From Rudaea sp. (GTDB lineage Bacteria > Pseudomonadota > Gammaproteobacteria > Xanthomonadales > Rhodanobacteraceae), in contig JAICYA010000022.1 of the NCBI GenBank assembly GCA_025934455.1, forward strand, positions 1 through 12,046: DNA of 12,046 nucleotides. Direction: 5' to 3'. How positions within the stretch are numbered: position 1 is the stretch's first letter; each line of letters starts with the position of its first letter. Positions 1-7,847 of this stretch are shown piece after piece. Position numbers and translations under genes: made by a program. The notes under the pieces are model-generated. The model saw only the letters and a list, made by a program, of their open reading frames with translations, had not been told where the DNA came from and made no database searches.

Positions 1-1020
1 GGTCTGCTCGGCACCAAGCCGAGCTGGGAGATGATGATCGGTTGCGACACGCTGCTCATGATCGGCTCGCGTTTTCCCTATTCGGAGTTCCTGCCCAAGG
101 AAGGCCACGCACGCGGGGTGCAGATCGACATCGACCCGGCGATGCTCTCGATCCGCTATCCGATGGAGATCAACCTGGTCGGCGACTCGGCCGCGACGTT
201 GCGCGAGTTGATTCCGTTGCTGCAACGCAAGACCGACCGCAGCTGGCGCGAGTCGATCGAAAAAGGCGTCGCTGCGTGGTGGAAGGTGATCGAAGCACGG
301 GCGATGGAGAAGGCCGATCCGATCAATCCGGAACGCGTGTTCTGGGAAGCCTCACCGCGGCTGCCCGACAACTGCATCCTTGCCTCCGATTCCGGCTCAT
401 CCGCCAACTGGTACGCGCGCGACATCAAGATCCGACGCGGCATGATGGCTTCGTTGTCCGGATGCCTGGCCACCATGGGTTGCGGCGTTCCCTACGTCAT
501 CGCCGCCAAGTTCGCGTTTCCCGACCGCGTTGCGGTGGCGATGGTGGGCGACGGCGCGATGCAGATGAACGGCAATGCCGAGTTGATCACGATCGCCGAT
601 TACTGGAAGGAGTGGTCGGATCCGCGCCTCGTCGTCATGGTACTCAACAACCGTGACCTCAACCAGGTGACCTGGGAAGAACGCGTGATGGAGGGCGACC
701 CGAGATACGACGCCGCCCAACACGTGCCCGATTTCCCGTACGCGCGCTATGCGGAAATGGTCGGCCTGAAAGGCATCATGGTCAACAAGCCCGAGGATCT
801 CGGCGCGGCTTGGGATGCGGCCTTCGCGGCGGATCGCCCCTGCATCATCGAGGCGATCACCGACCCCGAGGTGCCCCCGTTGCCGCCGCATATCACTTTC
901 GAGCAAGCCTGCGCGTTCGCGGAATCGATGCTGAAGGGCGACACGGGAACCAGCGGCATGATCCGGCAATCCACGCGTGAGGTGCTGGCGACGTTTTTGC
1001 CCGGGCACAAGGACAAGTGA
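1..1020 (+). CDS. Thiamine pyrophosphate-requiring enzyme (pyruvate oxidase / acetolactate synthase-like), 5'-truncated
   Basis: The reading frame is open from base 1, so the N-terminal Pyr domain lies outside the window. What remains is the end of the central domain (IGSRFPYSEFLPKEG then VQIDIDP, the typical nucleotide-binding-like fold of this family) and the full C-terminal TPP-binding domain. The TPP/Mg motif begins with VGDGAMQMNGNAEL at about 544-585 and closes with the paired Asn of VLNNRD near 640-657. Family members decarboxylate 2-keto acids such as pyruvate using TPP, often with FAD. The C-terminus (LPGHKDK) is natural and ends in TGA. The next gene starts 83 bp downstream on the same strand, so it probably heads the redox cassette. 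The exact substrate cannot be told from this half; pyruvate oxidase-like is the best label. Confidence 0.9.
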   Translation, partial: GLLGTKPSWEMMIGCDTLLMIGSRFPYSEFLPKEGHARGVQIDIDPAMLSIRYPMEINLVGDSAATLRELIPLLQRKTDRSWRESIEKGVAAWWKVIEARAMEKADPINPERVFWEASPRLPDNCILASDSGSSANWYARDIKIRRGMMASLSGCLATMGCGVPYVIAAKFAFPDRVAVAMVGDGAMQMNGNAELITIADYWKEWSDPRLVVMVLNNRDLNQVTWEERVMEGDPRYDAAQHVPDFPYARYAEMVGLKGIMVNKPEDLGAAWDAAFAADRPCIIEAITDPEVPPLPPHITFEQACAFAESMLKGDTGTSGMIRQSTREVLATFLPGHKDK

Positions 1021-1102
1021 CGATGCACGCGATCGAAGCCGGCGCGTTGCACGCGTTGCCACGTGCAGCCGGATACAGAGCGGACGCGCCGCCCGTTTGA
1101 AC

Positions 1103-2047
1103 ATGCCCACAATTCGACAACCAGGCGCCGTTGCGCTCGGCGTGGCCGCGATCGGAATCGGGGCGTTGCTGCTCCGAAATCGCAACACCGCCACGCGTCG
1201 TCCGGCGCTTCGCGATGCCGAGCCCCCGCCCACCATCAAGGCGGCGCGACGCTTGAACCGTGCCTCGGGCCTGATCGCGACCTCGACGTTGCTGGACAGC
1301 GCGATCGAACACTACCGGGGATCCTTCCACAACAAGGCAATGATCACGCCGCTGATCGCATCGGCCTTGACGCTTGTAGTCAGCGTCCACGGCACCGCCG
1401 ACAAGCACCAGGGTGCGCACAGGGTGCGTGACCCGGTCTATCTGGCGGCGGCAGTGACGGGCCTCGTCGGCACAGGCTTTCATCTTTACAACATCGGCAA
1501 GCGGCCGGGTGGTTTTTCCTGGCAAAACCTTTTTTACGGCTCGCCCTTGCTCGCGCCCGCGGCGGTCACGCTGTCCGGCCTGCTCGGGTATTACTCGGAA
1601 CGCCTGCGCGACAACGCGCCTGCGGGGCCGGCCCGGGTGTTCGGGTTGCGGGCGGGACGTGCACTCGCGGCACTGTCCAGCCTCGGCCTGCTGGCGACAG
1701 CCGCGGAAGCGGGTCTGCTGCATTTTCGTGGAGCCTTCCACGATCCCTTCATGTATGTGCCGGTGACGGTACCGCCGATTGCGGCAGCGCTGCTTGCCGA
1801 CACGGCCCTGGGCCACCCGGAACCGCCAAACCGTCTCACCTGCTGGTGGCTGCGTCTGACCGCATGGGTCGGATTCGTCGGTGCCGCTTTTCATATTTTC
1901 GGCGTGCACCGCAACATGGGTGGTTGGCGCAACTGGCGCCAGAACGTTCTGAACGGACCTCCGATCCCGGCACCGCCCAGTTTCACCGGGCTCGCGCTCG
2001 CAGGCTTGGCTGCGCTCGGCCTGCTGGAGGAGCACGACGATGCCTGA
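1103..2047 (+). CDS. Polytopic membrane protein with internal tandem duplication, function unknown
   Basis: This 314-residue protein starts at ATG 1103; the frame is open further upstream, but that stretch is arginine-rich and reads as non-coding. No good ribosome site precedes it. It has an N-terminal hydrophobic segment (about 8-24) and roughly six more hydrophobic stretches. Two halves are clearly homologous: HYRGSFHNKAM (70-80) matches HFRGAFHDPFM (207-217), GFHLY (125-129) matches AFHIF (262-266), and GGFSWQNLFYGSP (136-148) matches GGWRNWRQNVLNGPP (273-287). The offset is 137 residues with one two-residue insertion. Conserved His70/207, 76/213 and 127/264 could bind a cofactor or metal (inference). 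It overlaps the next gene by 8 bp, so it is likely a partner or membrane anchor for the dehydrogenase subunits downstream. I do not recognise a named family. Confidence 0.88.
   Translation: MPTIRQPGAVALGVAAIGIGALLLRNRNTATRRPALRDAEPPPTIKAARRLNRASGLIATSTLLDSAIEHYRGSFHNKAMITPLIASALTLVVSVHGTADKHQGAHRVRDPVYLAAAVTGLVGTGFHLYNIGKRPGGFSWQNLFYGSPLLAPAAVTLSGLLGYYSERLRDNAPAGPARVFGLRAGRALAALSSLGLLATAAEAGLLHFRGAFHDPFMYVPVTVPPIAAALLADTALGHPEPPNRLTCWWLRLTAWVGFVGAAFHIFGVHRNMGGWRNWRQNVLNGPPIPAPPSFTGLALAGLAALGLLEEHDDA
2026..2032 (+). promoter_or_regulatory. Strong ribosome binding site for the subunit 3-like gene
   Basis: GGAGGAG sits 7 bases before ATG 2040, inside the last codons of the membrane protein gene. 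It fixes the start of the downstream gene and supports coupled translation across the 8-bp overlap. Confidence 0.75.
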
Positions 2048-2681
2048 TCGCTATCCCGGCTACAGCGTGTTGGCCAAGCGCGACACGCCGTCGTGGAACG
2101 AAGCCACGCGGCAGGTGGTCGACGCGCGCCTCGCGATTGCGGACGAGCCGCATTTTTTCAACCCGCAGGAATGGCAGACGCTGCGCGCAGTCTGCGACCG
2201 CATCGTGCCGCAGCCGTCGAACCGTCCCGAGGTGCCGATCGCGGCGCTGGTCGATCGCAAACTGGCCGACGACGAACGCGACGGCTATCGCACCTCCAGC
2301 CTGCCGAAGATGCAACAGGCCTGGCAGCAGGGACTCGCGGCATTGGATGCAGCGGCGAACTCGCGGCACGGGACGCGCTACCACGCACTTTCCGGCATGC
2401 AGCAGGATTCGCTTCTGACCGCGATGCAGCACGGCGAACTCAATGGCCCGAAATGGCACGGCATGCCCTCGACGACATTTTTCGCCGAGCGTCTCGTGCA
2501 CGACATCCTGGCCGCCTACTACTCGCATCCGACGGCGTGGAGCGAAATCGGATTCGGTGGACCTGCCAGTCCACGCGGTTACGTACGGATGTATTTCAAC
2601 CGCCGCGATCCATGGGAAGCTGCGGAAGCCACGCCCGGCCGTGAAGCGCAGGCATGCAAGGCCAATGAACATGTTGGATGA
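2040..2681 (+). CDS. Gluconate 2-dehydrogenase subunit 3 family protein
   Basis: The 213-residue protein has the pattern of the gluconate 2-dehydrogenase subunit 3 family: FFNPQEWQTLRAVCDRIVP near residues 39-57, then a helical core, then FFAERLVHDILAAYYSHP and a WSEIGFGGPASPRGYVRM segment with the usual conserved Gly/Pro. Subunit 3 proteins accompany a GMC flavoprotein and often carry its export signal. Here no Tat or Sec signal is visible at the N-terminus (MPDRYPGYSVLAKRD), which is unusual. It starts within the end of the membrane protein gene with a strong ribosome site, and its own end overlaps the GMC gene by 17 bp. The three genes therefore probably make one complex. The family call is secure; the substrate is not. 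Confidence 0.9.
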   Translation: MPDRYPGYSVLAKRDTPSWNEATRQVVDARLAIADEPHFFNPQEWQTLRAVCDRIVPQPSNRPEVPIAALVDRKLADDERDGYRTSSLPKMQQAWQQGLAALDAAANSRHGTRYHALSGMQQDSLLTAMQHGELNGPKWHGMPSTTFFAERLVHDILAAYYSHPTAWSEIGFGGPASPRGYVRMYFNRRDPWEAAEATPGREAQACKANEHVG

Positions 2682-4314
2682 CGCCCTGCATGCGCCACGC
2701 GGTGTACACGGCCGGGCGCCCGATCCGTTCCGGATCGGCGGCGGGATGCCGATGCGGCAGGTCGAGGACAACGAGGGAGTCGAGTTCGTGATCGTCGGCA
2801 CCGGCGCCGGCGGTGGCACGCTGGCCTGTCGGCTGGCCGAGGCAGGGTTCTCCGTGATTGGCTTTGACGCGGGCGCGTGGTGGCGGCCACTCGAGGAATT
2901 CGCTTCCGACGAAACGCATCAGTCGAAACTCTATTGGACCGACGAGCGCCTTTGCGACGGCGACAATCCGTTGACCCTCGGCCGCAACAACTGCGGCAAG
3001 GCGGTCGGCGGCTCGACGGTCCATTTCGCGATGGTGTCGCTGCGCTTCCGCCCCGAATGGTTCAAGTCGCGCAGCCAACTCGGCTATGGCGTCGACTGGC
3101 CGCTGGACTGGCGCGAGATGTGGCATTACTACAGCGAAGTCGAGCAGGCGTTGAAGATCGCCGGTCCCGTGGGCTACCCGTGGGGACCGCCGCGGCCACG
3201 CTACCCGTATCGCGCGCACGAGATCAATGCCGCGGGATGGGTGCTCGCGAAAGGCTGCGAGGCCATGGGCATTGGCTGGACGGAGACCCCGCTCGCGACC
3301 GTCTCCGCGCCGCGGGGGGACTCACCGTCTTGCGTGTACCGCGGGTTCTGCGTCATAGGATGTTCGACCAACGCCAAACAGAGCGTGCTGATCACATGGA
3401 TTCCGCGCGCGGTGAAAGCCGGCGCGGAAATCCGTGATCTCGCGATGGTCGGAAGAATCGAAACCGATGCCTCCGGCCGCGCCACCGGCGTGCACTATCA
3501 CCGCGAAGGCAAGTGGCACTTCCAGCGCGCGCGCAACGTGGTGGTCGCGGGCTACGCGATCGAGACGCCGCGGCTGTTGTTGAATTCAGCGAATTCGCGC
3601 TATCCCGATGGACTCGCCAACAGCTCGGGACTGGTCGGCAAGAACCTGATGACGCAAACCAATCAGGGCGTATTCGGAACCATGCGCGACGAGATCCGCT
3701 GGTACAAGGGGCCGCCTTCGCTGACCCTCACCGAACACTGGAACTACACCGACACCGGCAAGGATTTCTTCGGCGGCTACTGTTACATGGCGCAGGGTCC
3801 GCTGCCGCAAACCTGGGCCGCGACGCAGGCCGGGCGCGGGCTGTGGGGCGAACCACTGCTGCGTGAGATGGAGAAGTACAACCACCAGGCCGGAATGAAG
3901 ATCGTCGGCGAGACCCTGCCGCAGGAACGCAACCGCGTCACCCTCGCCGATGAAGAAGACCAATACGGGCTGCCGATCGCGCGGGTGACCTACTCGCTGT
4001 GCGACAACGACAAGGCGCTGGTGAAACACGCGGTCGATTTCATGTCGCAAAGCCTGGCCGCGGTCGACGCCCGCGACATCTGGGCCGAGGACGACGACAC
4101 CTGCCATCTCAACGGCACCGCACGCATGGGCGACGCCCCGCGTACAAGCGTGGTCGACGCGGATTGCCGCAGCTGGGACATCCGCAACCTGTGGATCTGC
4201 GACGGTTCGGTTTTTCCGACCGTGGGCGGCGTGAACCCGTCGTTGACGATCCAGGCGATCGCCTGCCGCACCGCGGACCGTATCCGGCAACTGGCGGCAC
4301 GCGGAGAACTGTGA
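2665..4314 (+). CDS. GMC family FAD-dependent oxidoreductase (gluconate/sugar dehydrogenase large subunit-like)
   Basis: The protein is 549 residues from ATG 2665. ATG 2671, 9 bases after an AAGG, is an equally good start. The frame stays open well upstream but that part is a shadow of subunit 3. The ADP-binding motif is VIVGTGAGGGTLACRLAEAG (about 43-62). The family's C-terminal block has CHLNGTARMG and GGVNPSLTIQ, giving the catalytic His and Asn pair. A C-x5-C-x3-C motif (Cys223, 229, 233, in CVYRGFCVIGC) matches the spacing in Fe-S-containing membrane FAD dehydrogenases such as glucose and fructose dehydrogenase, so a 3Fe-4S cluster is plausible (inference). Such enzymes oxidise sugars or alcohols and pass electrons to a cytochrome c subunit. 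None is in view here. No signal peptide is seen. Confidence 0.93.
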   Translation: MNMLDDALHAPRGVHGRAPDPFRIGGGMPMRQVEDNEGVEFVIVGTGAGGGTLACRLAEAGFSVIGFDAGAWWRPLEEFASDETHQSKLYWTDERLCDGDNPLTLGRNNCGKAVGGSTVHFAMVSLRFRPEWFKSRSQLGYGVDWPLDWREMWHYYSEVEQALKIAGPVGYPWGPPRPRYPYRAHEINAAGWVLAKGCEAMGIGWTETPLATVSAPRGDSPSCVYRGFCVIGCSTNAKQSVLITWIPRAVKAGAEIRDLAMVGRIETDASGRATGVHYHREGKWHFQRARNVVVAGYAIETPRLLLNSANSRYPDGLANSSGLVGKNLMTQTNQGVFGTMRDEIRWYKGPPSLTLTEHWNYTDTGKDFFGGYCYMAQGPLPQTWAATQAGRGLWGEPLLREMEKYNHQAGMKIVGETLPQERNRVTLADEEDQYGLPIARVTYSLCDNDKALVKHAVDFMSQSLAAVDARDIWAEDDDTCHLNGTARMGDAPRTSVVDADCRSWDIRNLWICDGSVFPTVGGVNPSLTIQAIACRTADRIRQLAARGEL

Positions 4315-4393
4315 GGGCCCGATCACGAACATGCGGTAGCCATGACGCACCGGCAGCCGTCGCGTTTCAACCGACCAGGGACGCATGCAAAGC

Positions 4394-4400
4394 GCAGGAG
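4394..4400 (+). promoter_or_regulatory. Ribosome binding site choosing ATG 4406 for the SDR gene
   Basis: GCAGGAG lies 5 bases before ATG 4406. ATG 4385, in the same frame, has no such site, and the SDR fold needs only the residues from 4406 on. This favours the shorter form. Confidence 0.65.
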
Positions 4401-4405
4401 ATGAG

Positions 4406-5440
4406 ATGAGCAGGCATTTCGAAAATCAGGTAGTCGTCGTTACCGGCGCATCCGCCGGCGTTGGCCGCGCCACCGCACTGGCGTTCGCACGACAGGGTGC
4501 GAGCGTCGCATTGCTGGCGAGAGGGCGCGAGGGGCTCGAATCTGCGCGTCGCGAAATCGAACTGACGGGTGGCAAAGCGCTGCCTATCGTCGTGGACGTC
4601 GCCGACGCGGCGACGCTTGATGCGGCCGCGGAGACGGTCGAACGTGAGCTCGGCCCCATCGACATCTGGGTCAACAACGCGATGGTGACGATCTTCGCGC
4701 CGATCGACGACATTACCCCGGGCGAATTCAAGCGTGTCACAGAAGTGACCTATCTGGGCGGTGTTTACGGCACCATGGCCGCACTGAAACGCATGCGTGC
4801 GCGCGACCGTGGAACCATCGTGCAGGTCTCCTCCGCGTTGGCTTACCGCAGCATCCCGCTGCAATCGGCTTACTGCGGGGCCAAGCATGCGCTCACCGGC
4901 TTCATCGATTCGTTGCGTTCTGAGCTGCTCCACGATCACAGCAAGATCCATGTCACCGCGGTACAGATGCCGGCCTTGAACACTCCGCAGTTTTCGTGGG
5001 CGCGCAACAAGCTGCCGAACCATCCGCAACCCGTGCCGCCGATTTTCGATCCGGATGTCGCAGCCGACGCCATCCTGTTCGCAGCCAGCCACCATCGACG
5101 CAGCGTCCCTGTCGGCGGACCCACCTATTTGGCCGAATGGGGCCAGAAATTCCTGCCGGGCTTGCTCGATCGTTACCTCGGCCGCACCGCGTACAAAGGC
5201 CAGCAAACCAGGGAATCCGATTCGCATGATCGTCCCGACAACCTGTTCGAACCGGTGGCCGGTGATCCAGGTGTGCGCGGCACTTTCGGCAAGGTTTCGA
5301 AGAGCCGCAGTCCAGCATTGTGGGCGGAGAAAAATCGCACGCCACTCCTCATCGCAGCCGTCGCGCTGGGCACGGCCGCCGCGTTGGGGCTGCTCTGGGG
5401 TCGCCGGCACAACGACCATGTGCGCAGCATCCGACGGTGA
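4406..5440 (+). CDS. SDR family oxidoreductase with C-terminal transmembrane anchor
   Basis: The 344-residue protein is a classical short-chain dehydrogenase: cofactor motif TGASAGVG (13-20), NNA (90-92), active serine in VQVSSALAYRS (Ser142/143) and catalytic Tyr156-x3-Lys160 in YCGAKHAL. Arg40 follows strand 2 (ALLARGREGL), which suggests NADP preference (inference). Classical SDRs end near residue 250. Here about 95 extra residues follow, with a charged linker and a hydrophobic segment at about 312-332 (LLIAAVALGTAAALGLLWGR) ending in a basic tail. This looks like a C-terminal single-pass anchor that tethers the catalytic domain to the inner membrane on the cytoplasmic side. It lies 91 bp after the GMC gene on the same strand and is probably part of the same cassette. 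The substrate is unknown. Confidence 0.92.
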   Translation: MSRHFENQVVVVTGASAGVGRATALAFARQGASVALLARGREGLESARREIELTGGKALPIVVDVADAATLDAAAETVERELGPIDIWVNNAMVTIFAPIDDITPGEFKRVTEVTYLGGVYGTMAALKRMRARDRGTIVQVSSALAYRSIPLQSAYCGAKHALTGFIDSLRSELLHDHSKIHVTAVQMPALNTPQFSWARNKLPNHPQPVPPIFDPDVAADAILFAASHHRRSVPVGGPTYLAEWGQKFLPGLLDRYLGRTAYKGQQTRESDSHDRPDNLFEPVAGDPGVRGTFGKVSKSRSPALWAEKNRTPLLIAAVALGTAAALGLLWGRRHNDHVRSIRR

Positions 5441-5515
5441 CGGGCGCGACATGATCGCGCTGACCGGAGGGCTCGAATGTCTCCCGGGCTTGAGTGATCC
5501 GGAAAGCAGCGGATA

Positions 5516-5550
5516 CGTGGCCGGCGGCGATGAGCGTCACGCCGGCCACG
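5516..5550. repeat. 11-bp perfect inverted repeat between convergent genes, possible bidirectional terminator
   Basis: CGTGGCCGGCG at 5516-5526 pairs perfectly with CGCCGGCCACG at 5540-5550 across a 13-base loop. It sits in the 136-bp gap between the SDR gene (+) and kup (-), where both transcripts must end. A long T tract is missing on either strand (only four T at about 5566-5569), so it is not a textbook Rho-independent terminator. The location and GC-rich 11-bp stem still fit a transcription stop or 3'-end stabilising hairpin. Confidence 0.6.
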
Positions 5551-5576
5551 CGGCAAACGATGAGGTTTTCAGCCCC

Positions 5577-7511
5577 TCAAAGTTCGATCCGCCTGCCGAT
5601 TTCGATCAGGCGCTCCGCCGGGATGCCGAAGTAGGTGGTGGCGGGCATCGCATTGCGCGCCATCACCGCGAACAATCTGGTCCGCCAACGCGCCATCCCT
5701 CGACCCTTGTCGGCCGCGACTTTTTCTCCGCCCACGAAATAGGTCAGCTTTTTTGCGTCGATCGCGGGTTCGATTTTCAACGCACTCAATTGCGCGGGAA
5801 CGTCGATGTACTCGGCAAAACCGGAGCGCAACACGACGTGCCAGAAGCCCTGACCAAGGTCCTTCGCTTCGCAGCGCCTGCCGGTACTGACCCGGGGCGT
5901 ATCCACTCCCTTCACGGTCAGGATCAGGTTGCGTTCGTGCAGCACCTGATTGTGTTCCAGGTTCTGCAACAACGCATGCGGCACCCACGTTCGATTGCCG
6001 GTGAGGAATACCGCGGTACCGCGCACCCGCAGCGGCGGCCTGGATTTCACTCCGGCAATGAACGTCTTCAGCCTTTCGCCCTCGGCGTGCAGGCGCCTCA
6101 GCAGCAATTCCCGCCCGCGGCGCCAGATTGTCATGACCAGCAGCATCAGGCCCGCGAGCAGCAACGGAAACCAGCCCCCGCTGGTGCATTTGAGCGCGTT
6201 GGCCGAGAAGAACGTGCAGTCGATGACCATGAAGACGATGCCAAATGCCAGCAGCCGCGCGATGCCCCACTTCCAGCGATGATGCGCGACAACCAGCACC
6301 AACACCGTGGTCAGCAACATCGTGCCGCTCACGGCGATGCCGTAGGCGCCTGCCAGATTTTGCGATGACCGGAATCCGAGCACCGCCGCCATCACCGCCA
6401 CGAACAGCAGGACATTGACGGTCGGCAAATAGATCTGTCCGCCGACCTCTTCCGAAGTGTGTTCGACCCGCGCACGGGGCAGACATCCGAGCTGGATGCC
6501 CTGCCGCACCATCGAAAATGTACCGGATATCACCGCCTGCGATGCAATCACCGTGGCGAACGTCGCCAGCACGATCATCGGGTACAGCAACGGGCGTGGC
6601 ACCAGTGAATACAGCGGGTGCGCCGCAGCAGCAGCATTGTCCAACAGCAGCGCGCCCTGTCCGAAATAATTCAGCAGCAACGCCGGCAGCGCCAGGCCGA
6701 ACCAGGACAGGCGTATCGGCAATTTGCCGAAATGGCCGATATCCGCATACAGGGCTTCCGCACCGGTCATCACCAGCACGACCGCCCCCAGCGACGCGAA
6801 CCCCTTGAAGCCGTTGTGCCACATGTACAACGCCGCATAGCGCGGACTCGCCGCCGCGACCACCTGCGGATGACGTGCGAGTCCGTACACGCCGAGGGCG
6901 GCGATCGACAGCAGCCACAGGATCATGACCGGACCGAACACTTTTCCGACCAGCGAACTGCCGCGCCGCTGCAGCAGGAACAGGCCGATCGTGATGACGA
7001 TCGCGACCGGCAACACCCAGCGTCCGAATGCCGGGTTCGCCAGCTTCAATCCCTCGACCGAGGACAGCACCGAAATCGCCGGCGTGATGACGCTGTCGCC
7101 GAAGAACAACGCGGCGCCGGCAAGGCCGACCATGATCACGAGCCAGCGCAACCGCGATGTCTTTCTCACCGAACGCCGCGCCAGCGCGGACAGCGCCATC
7201 ATGCCGCCCTCGCCATCATTGTCGGCGCGCATGACGAGGAATACGTATTTGCCGGTGACCACCAGCAGCAGCGCCCAGAACACCAGCGACAGCAAGCCGA
7301 GGACGTTGTCCGCGCTCGGCTTCACGCCCTAGTCGCCGAACGCGGTCTGCAACGAGTACAGCGGGCTGGTTGCGATATCGCCGAACACCACCCCGATCGC
7401 GCTCAGGATCAACAGCGGCAATGCGGGCCTGGCGTCGATTTTCCAGCCGGTGTCGGCGCCAGCCTTCGGCTTTTCCGCTTCCTTGGGCTTCTTGACTTCC
7501 ATGCCGGCCAT
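5577..7511 (-). pseudogene. kup: Low-affinity K+ transporter Kup, interrupted by an in-frame amber stop
   Basis: Read through the stop, this is a full 644-residue Kup/Trk-D potassium:proton symporter, similar in length to the E. coli protein (622). Signatures are GVVFGDIATSPLYSLQTAF near residues 40-58 (TM1), VMRADNDGEGG (about 93-103), GDSVITPAISVLSSVEGL, about 12 membrane segments, and a complete soluble C-terminal domain (AVFLTGNRTWVPHALLQNL; TTYFGIPAERLIEIG). The codon at 7331-7329 is TAG, directly after AFGD, where relatives continue into the loop before TM2. The rest of the frame (7325-5577, possible GTG restart) is intact over 582 codons, so any decay is recent, or the stop is an assembly error, or it is read through. 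Loss of TM1 should inactivate the protein. ATG 7511 or 7502 is the likely start; neither has a clear ribosome site. Confidence 0.88.
7329..7331 (-). other. In-frame TAG interrupting kup
   Basis: The + strand CTA here is a TAG codon in the kup frame, preceded by GAC and followed by GGC GTG. Homology continues in the same frame on both sides, so this is a point change and not a frameshift. A Tyr (TAC/TAT), Lys (AAG), Gln (CAG) or Trp (TGG) codon could each become TAG by one substitution. Confidence 0.85.
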
Positions 7512-7663
7512 GATCGCACGCACTGGAAGGCGGAGAACGTCCCGCGGAGCCTTCGGATGAACGAGCAACGCTGCTGTTCAACTATCCGCTATCGAATCCG
7601 GCGCAATGCTTCGCGTGCGTTACGTTCCGAAGCTGCGCCACGATCGTGATCACCGCGATCGCG

Positions 7664-7795
7664 ATGAGCGCCCTGAACCTCGGCAGCGTGCGTGACATCT
7701 CGATCGTTTTTCTGGCGTTGTCCGTCATTGTCGGCGTATTGTTTGGCAACCTGTCTCGCGTGCACGGCAAGCCGCACGAGCCAGCCAAGGCTTGA
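7664..7795 (+). CDS. Possible 43-residue single-span membrane peptide
   Basis: The ORF runs MSALNLGSVRD, then a hydrophobic stretch ISIVFLALSVIVGVLFG (about 12-28), then a basic, polar tail NLSRVHGKPHEPAKA ending in TGA. This is the layout of a small single-pass membrane protein. The frame stays open upstream (GTG 7646 is another start). No ribosome site precedes either start, and the opposite strand has a comparable ORF, so the call is weak. It ends 52 bp before the phospholipase D gene and would be co-transcribed with it. Confidence 0.25.
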   Translation: MSALNLGSVRDISIVFLALSVIVGVLFGNLSRVHGKPHEPAKA

Positions 7796-7832
7796 GTTTT
7801 GCCTGGGCATCGGCGATGGCACCACGGCATTT

Positions 7833-7840
7833 CCGGAGAG
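7833..7840 (+). promoter_or_regulatory. Ribosome binding site for the phospholipase D gene
   Basis: CCGGAGAG lies 7 bases before the tandem ATG ATG at 7848/7851. This rejects the longer upstream frame from 7692, whose extra 52 residues are Cys/Ser/Arg-rich and non-homologous. Confidence 0.6.
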
Positions 7841-7847
7841 CACCACC

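Larger units (their letters stand above)
7512..7847. other. Divergent intergenic spacer between kup and the phospholipase D gene
   Basis: These 336 bp must hold the promoters of both divergent genes. I see no convincing -35/-10 pair, no stem-loop of note and no tRNA. One short ORF (7664-7795, +) encodes a possible single-span peptide and is listed separately. The overlapping - strand frame gives a similarly hydrophobic peptide, so composition alone cannot prove either is coding. Confidence 0.5.

Noticed and set aside
397..2035. Long - strand ORFs opposite the TPP enzyme and membrane protein (up to 380 codons)
   Set aside because: Arg/Gly/His-rich shadow translations of well-supported + strand genes; high GC keeps antisense frames open.
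4367..5452. 361-codon - strand ORF opposite the SDR gene
   Set aside because: Fully antisense to a gene with all SDR motifs; composition is atypical for protein.
5055..6368. 437-codon + strand ORF across the SDR end and kup 3' part
   Set aside because: Crosses two real genes and an intergenic hairpin; its sequence is the out-of-frame shadow of both.
5569..6918. 449-codon - strand ORF in another frame of kup
   Set aside because: Shadow of the kup frame, which shows clear membrane segments and family motifs.
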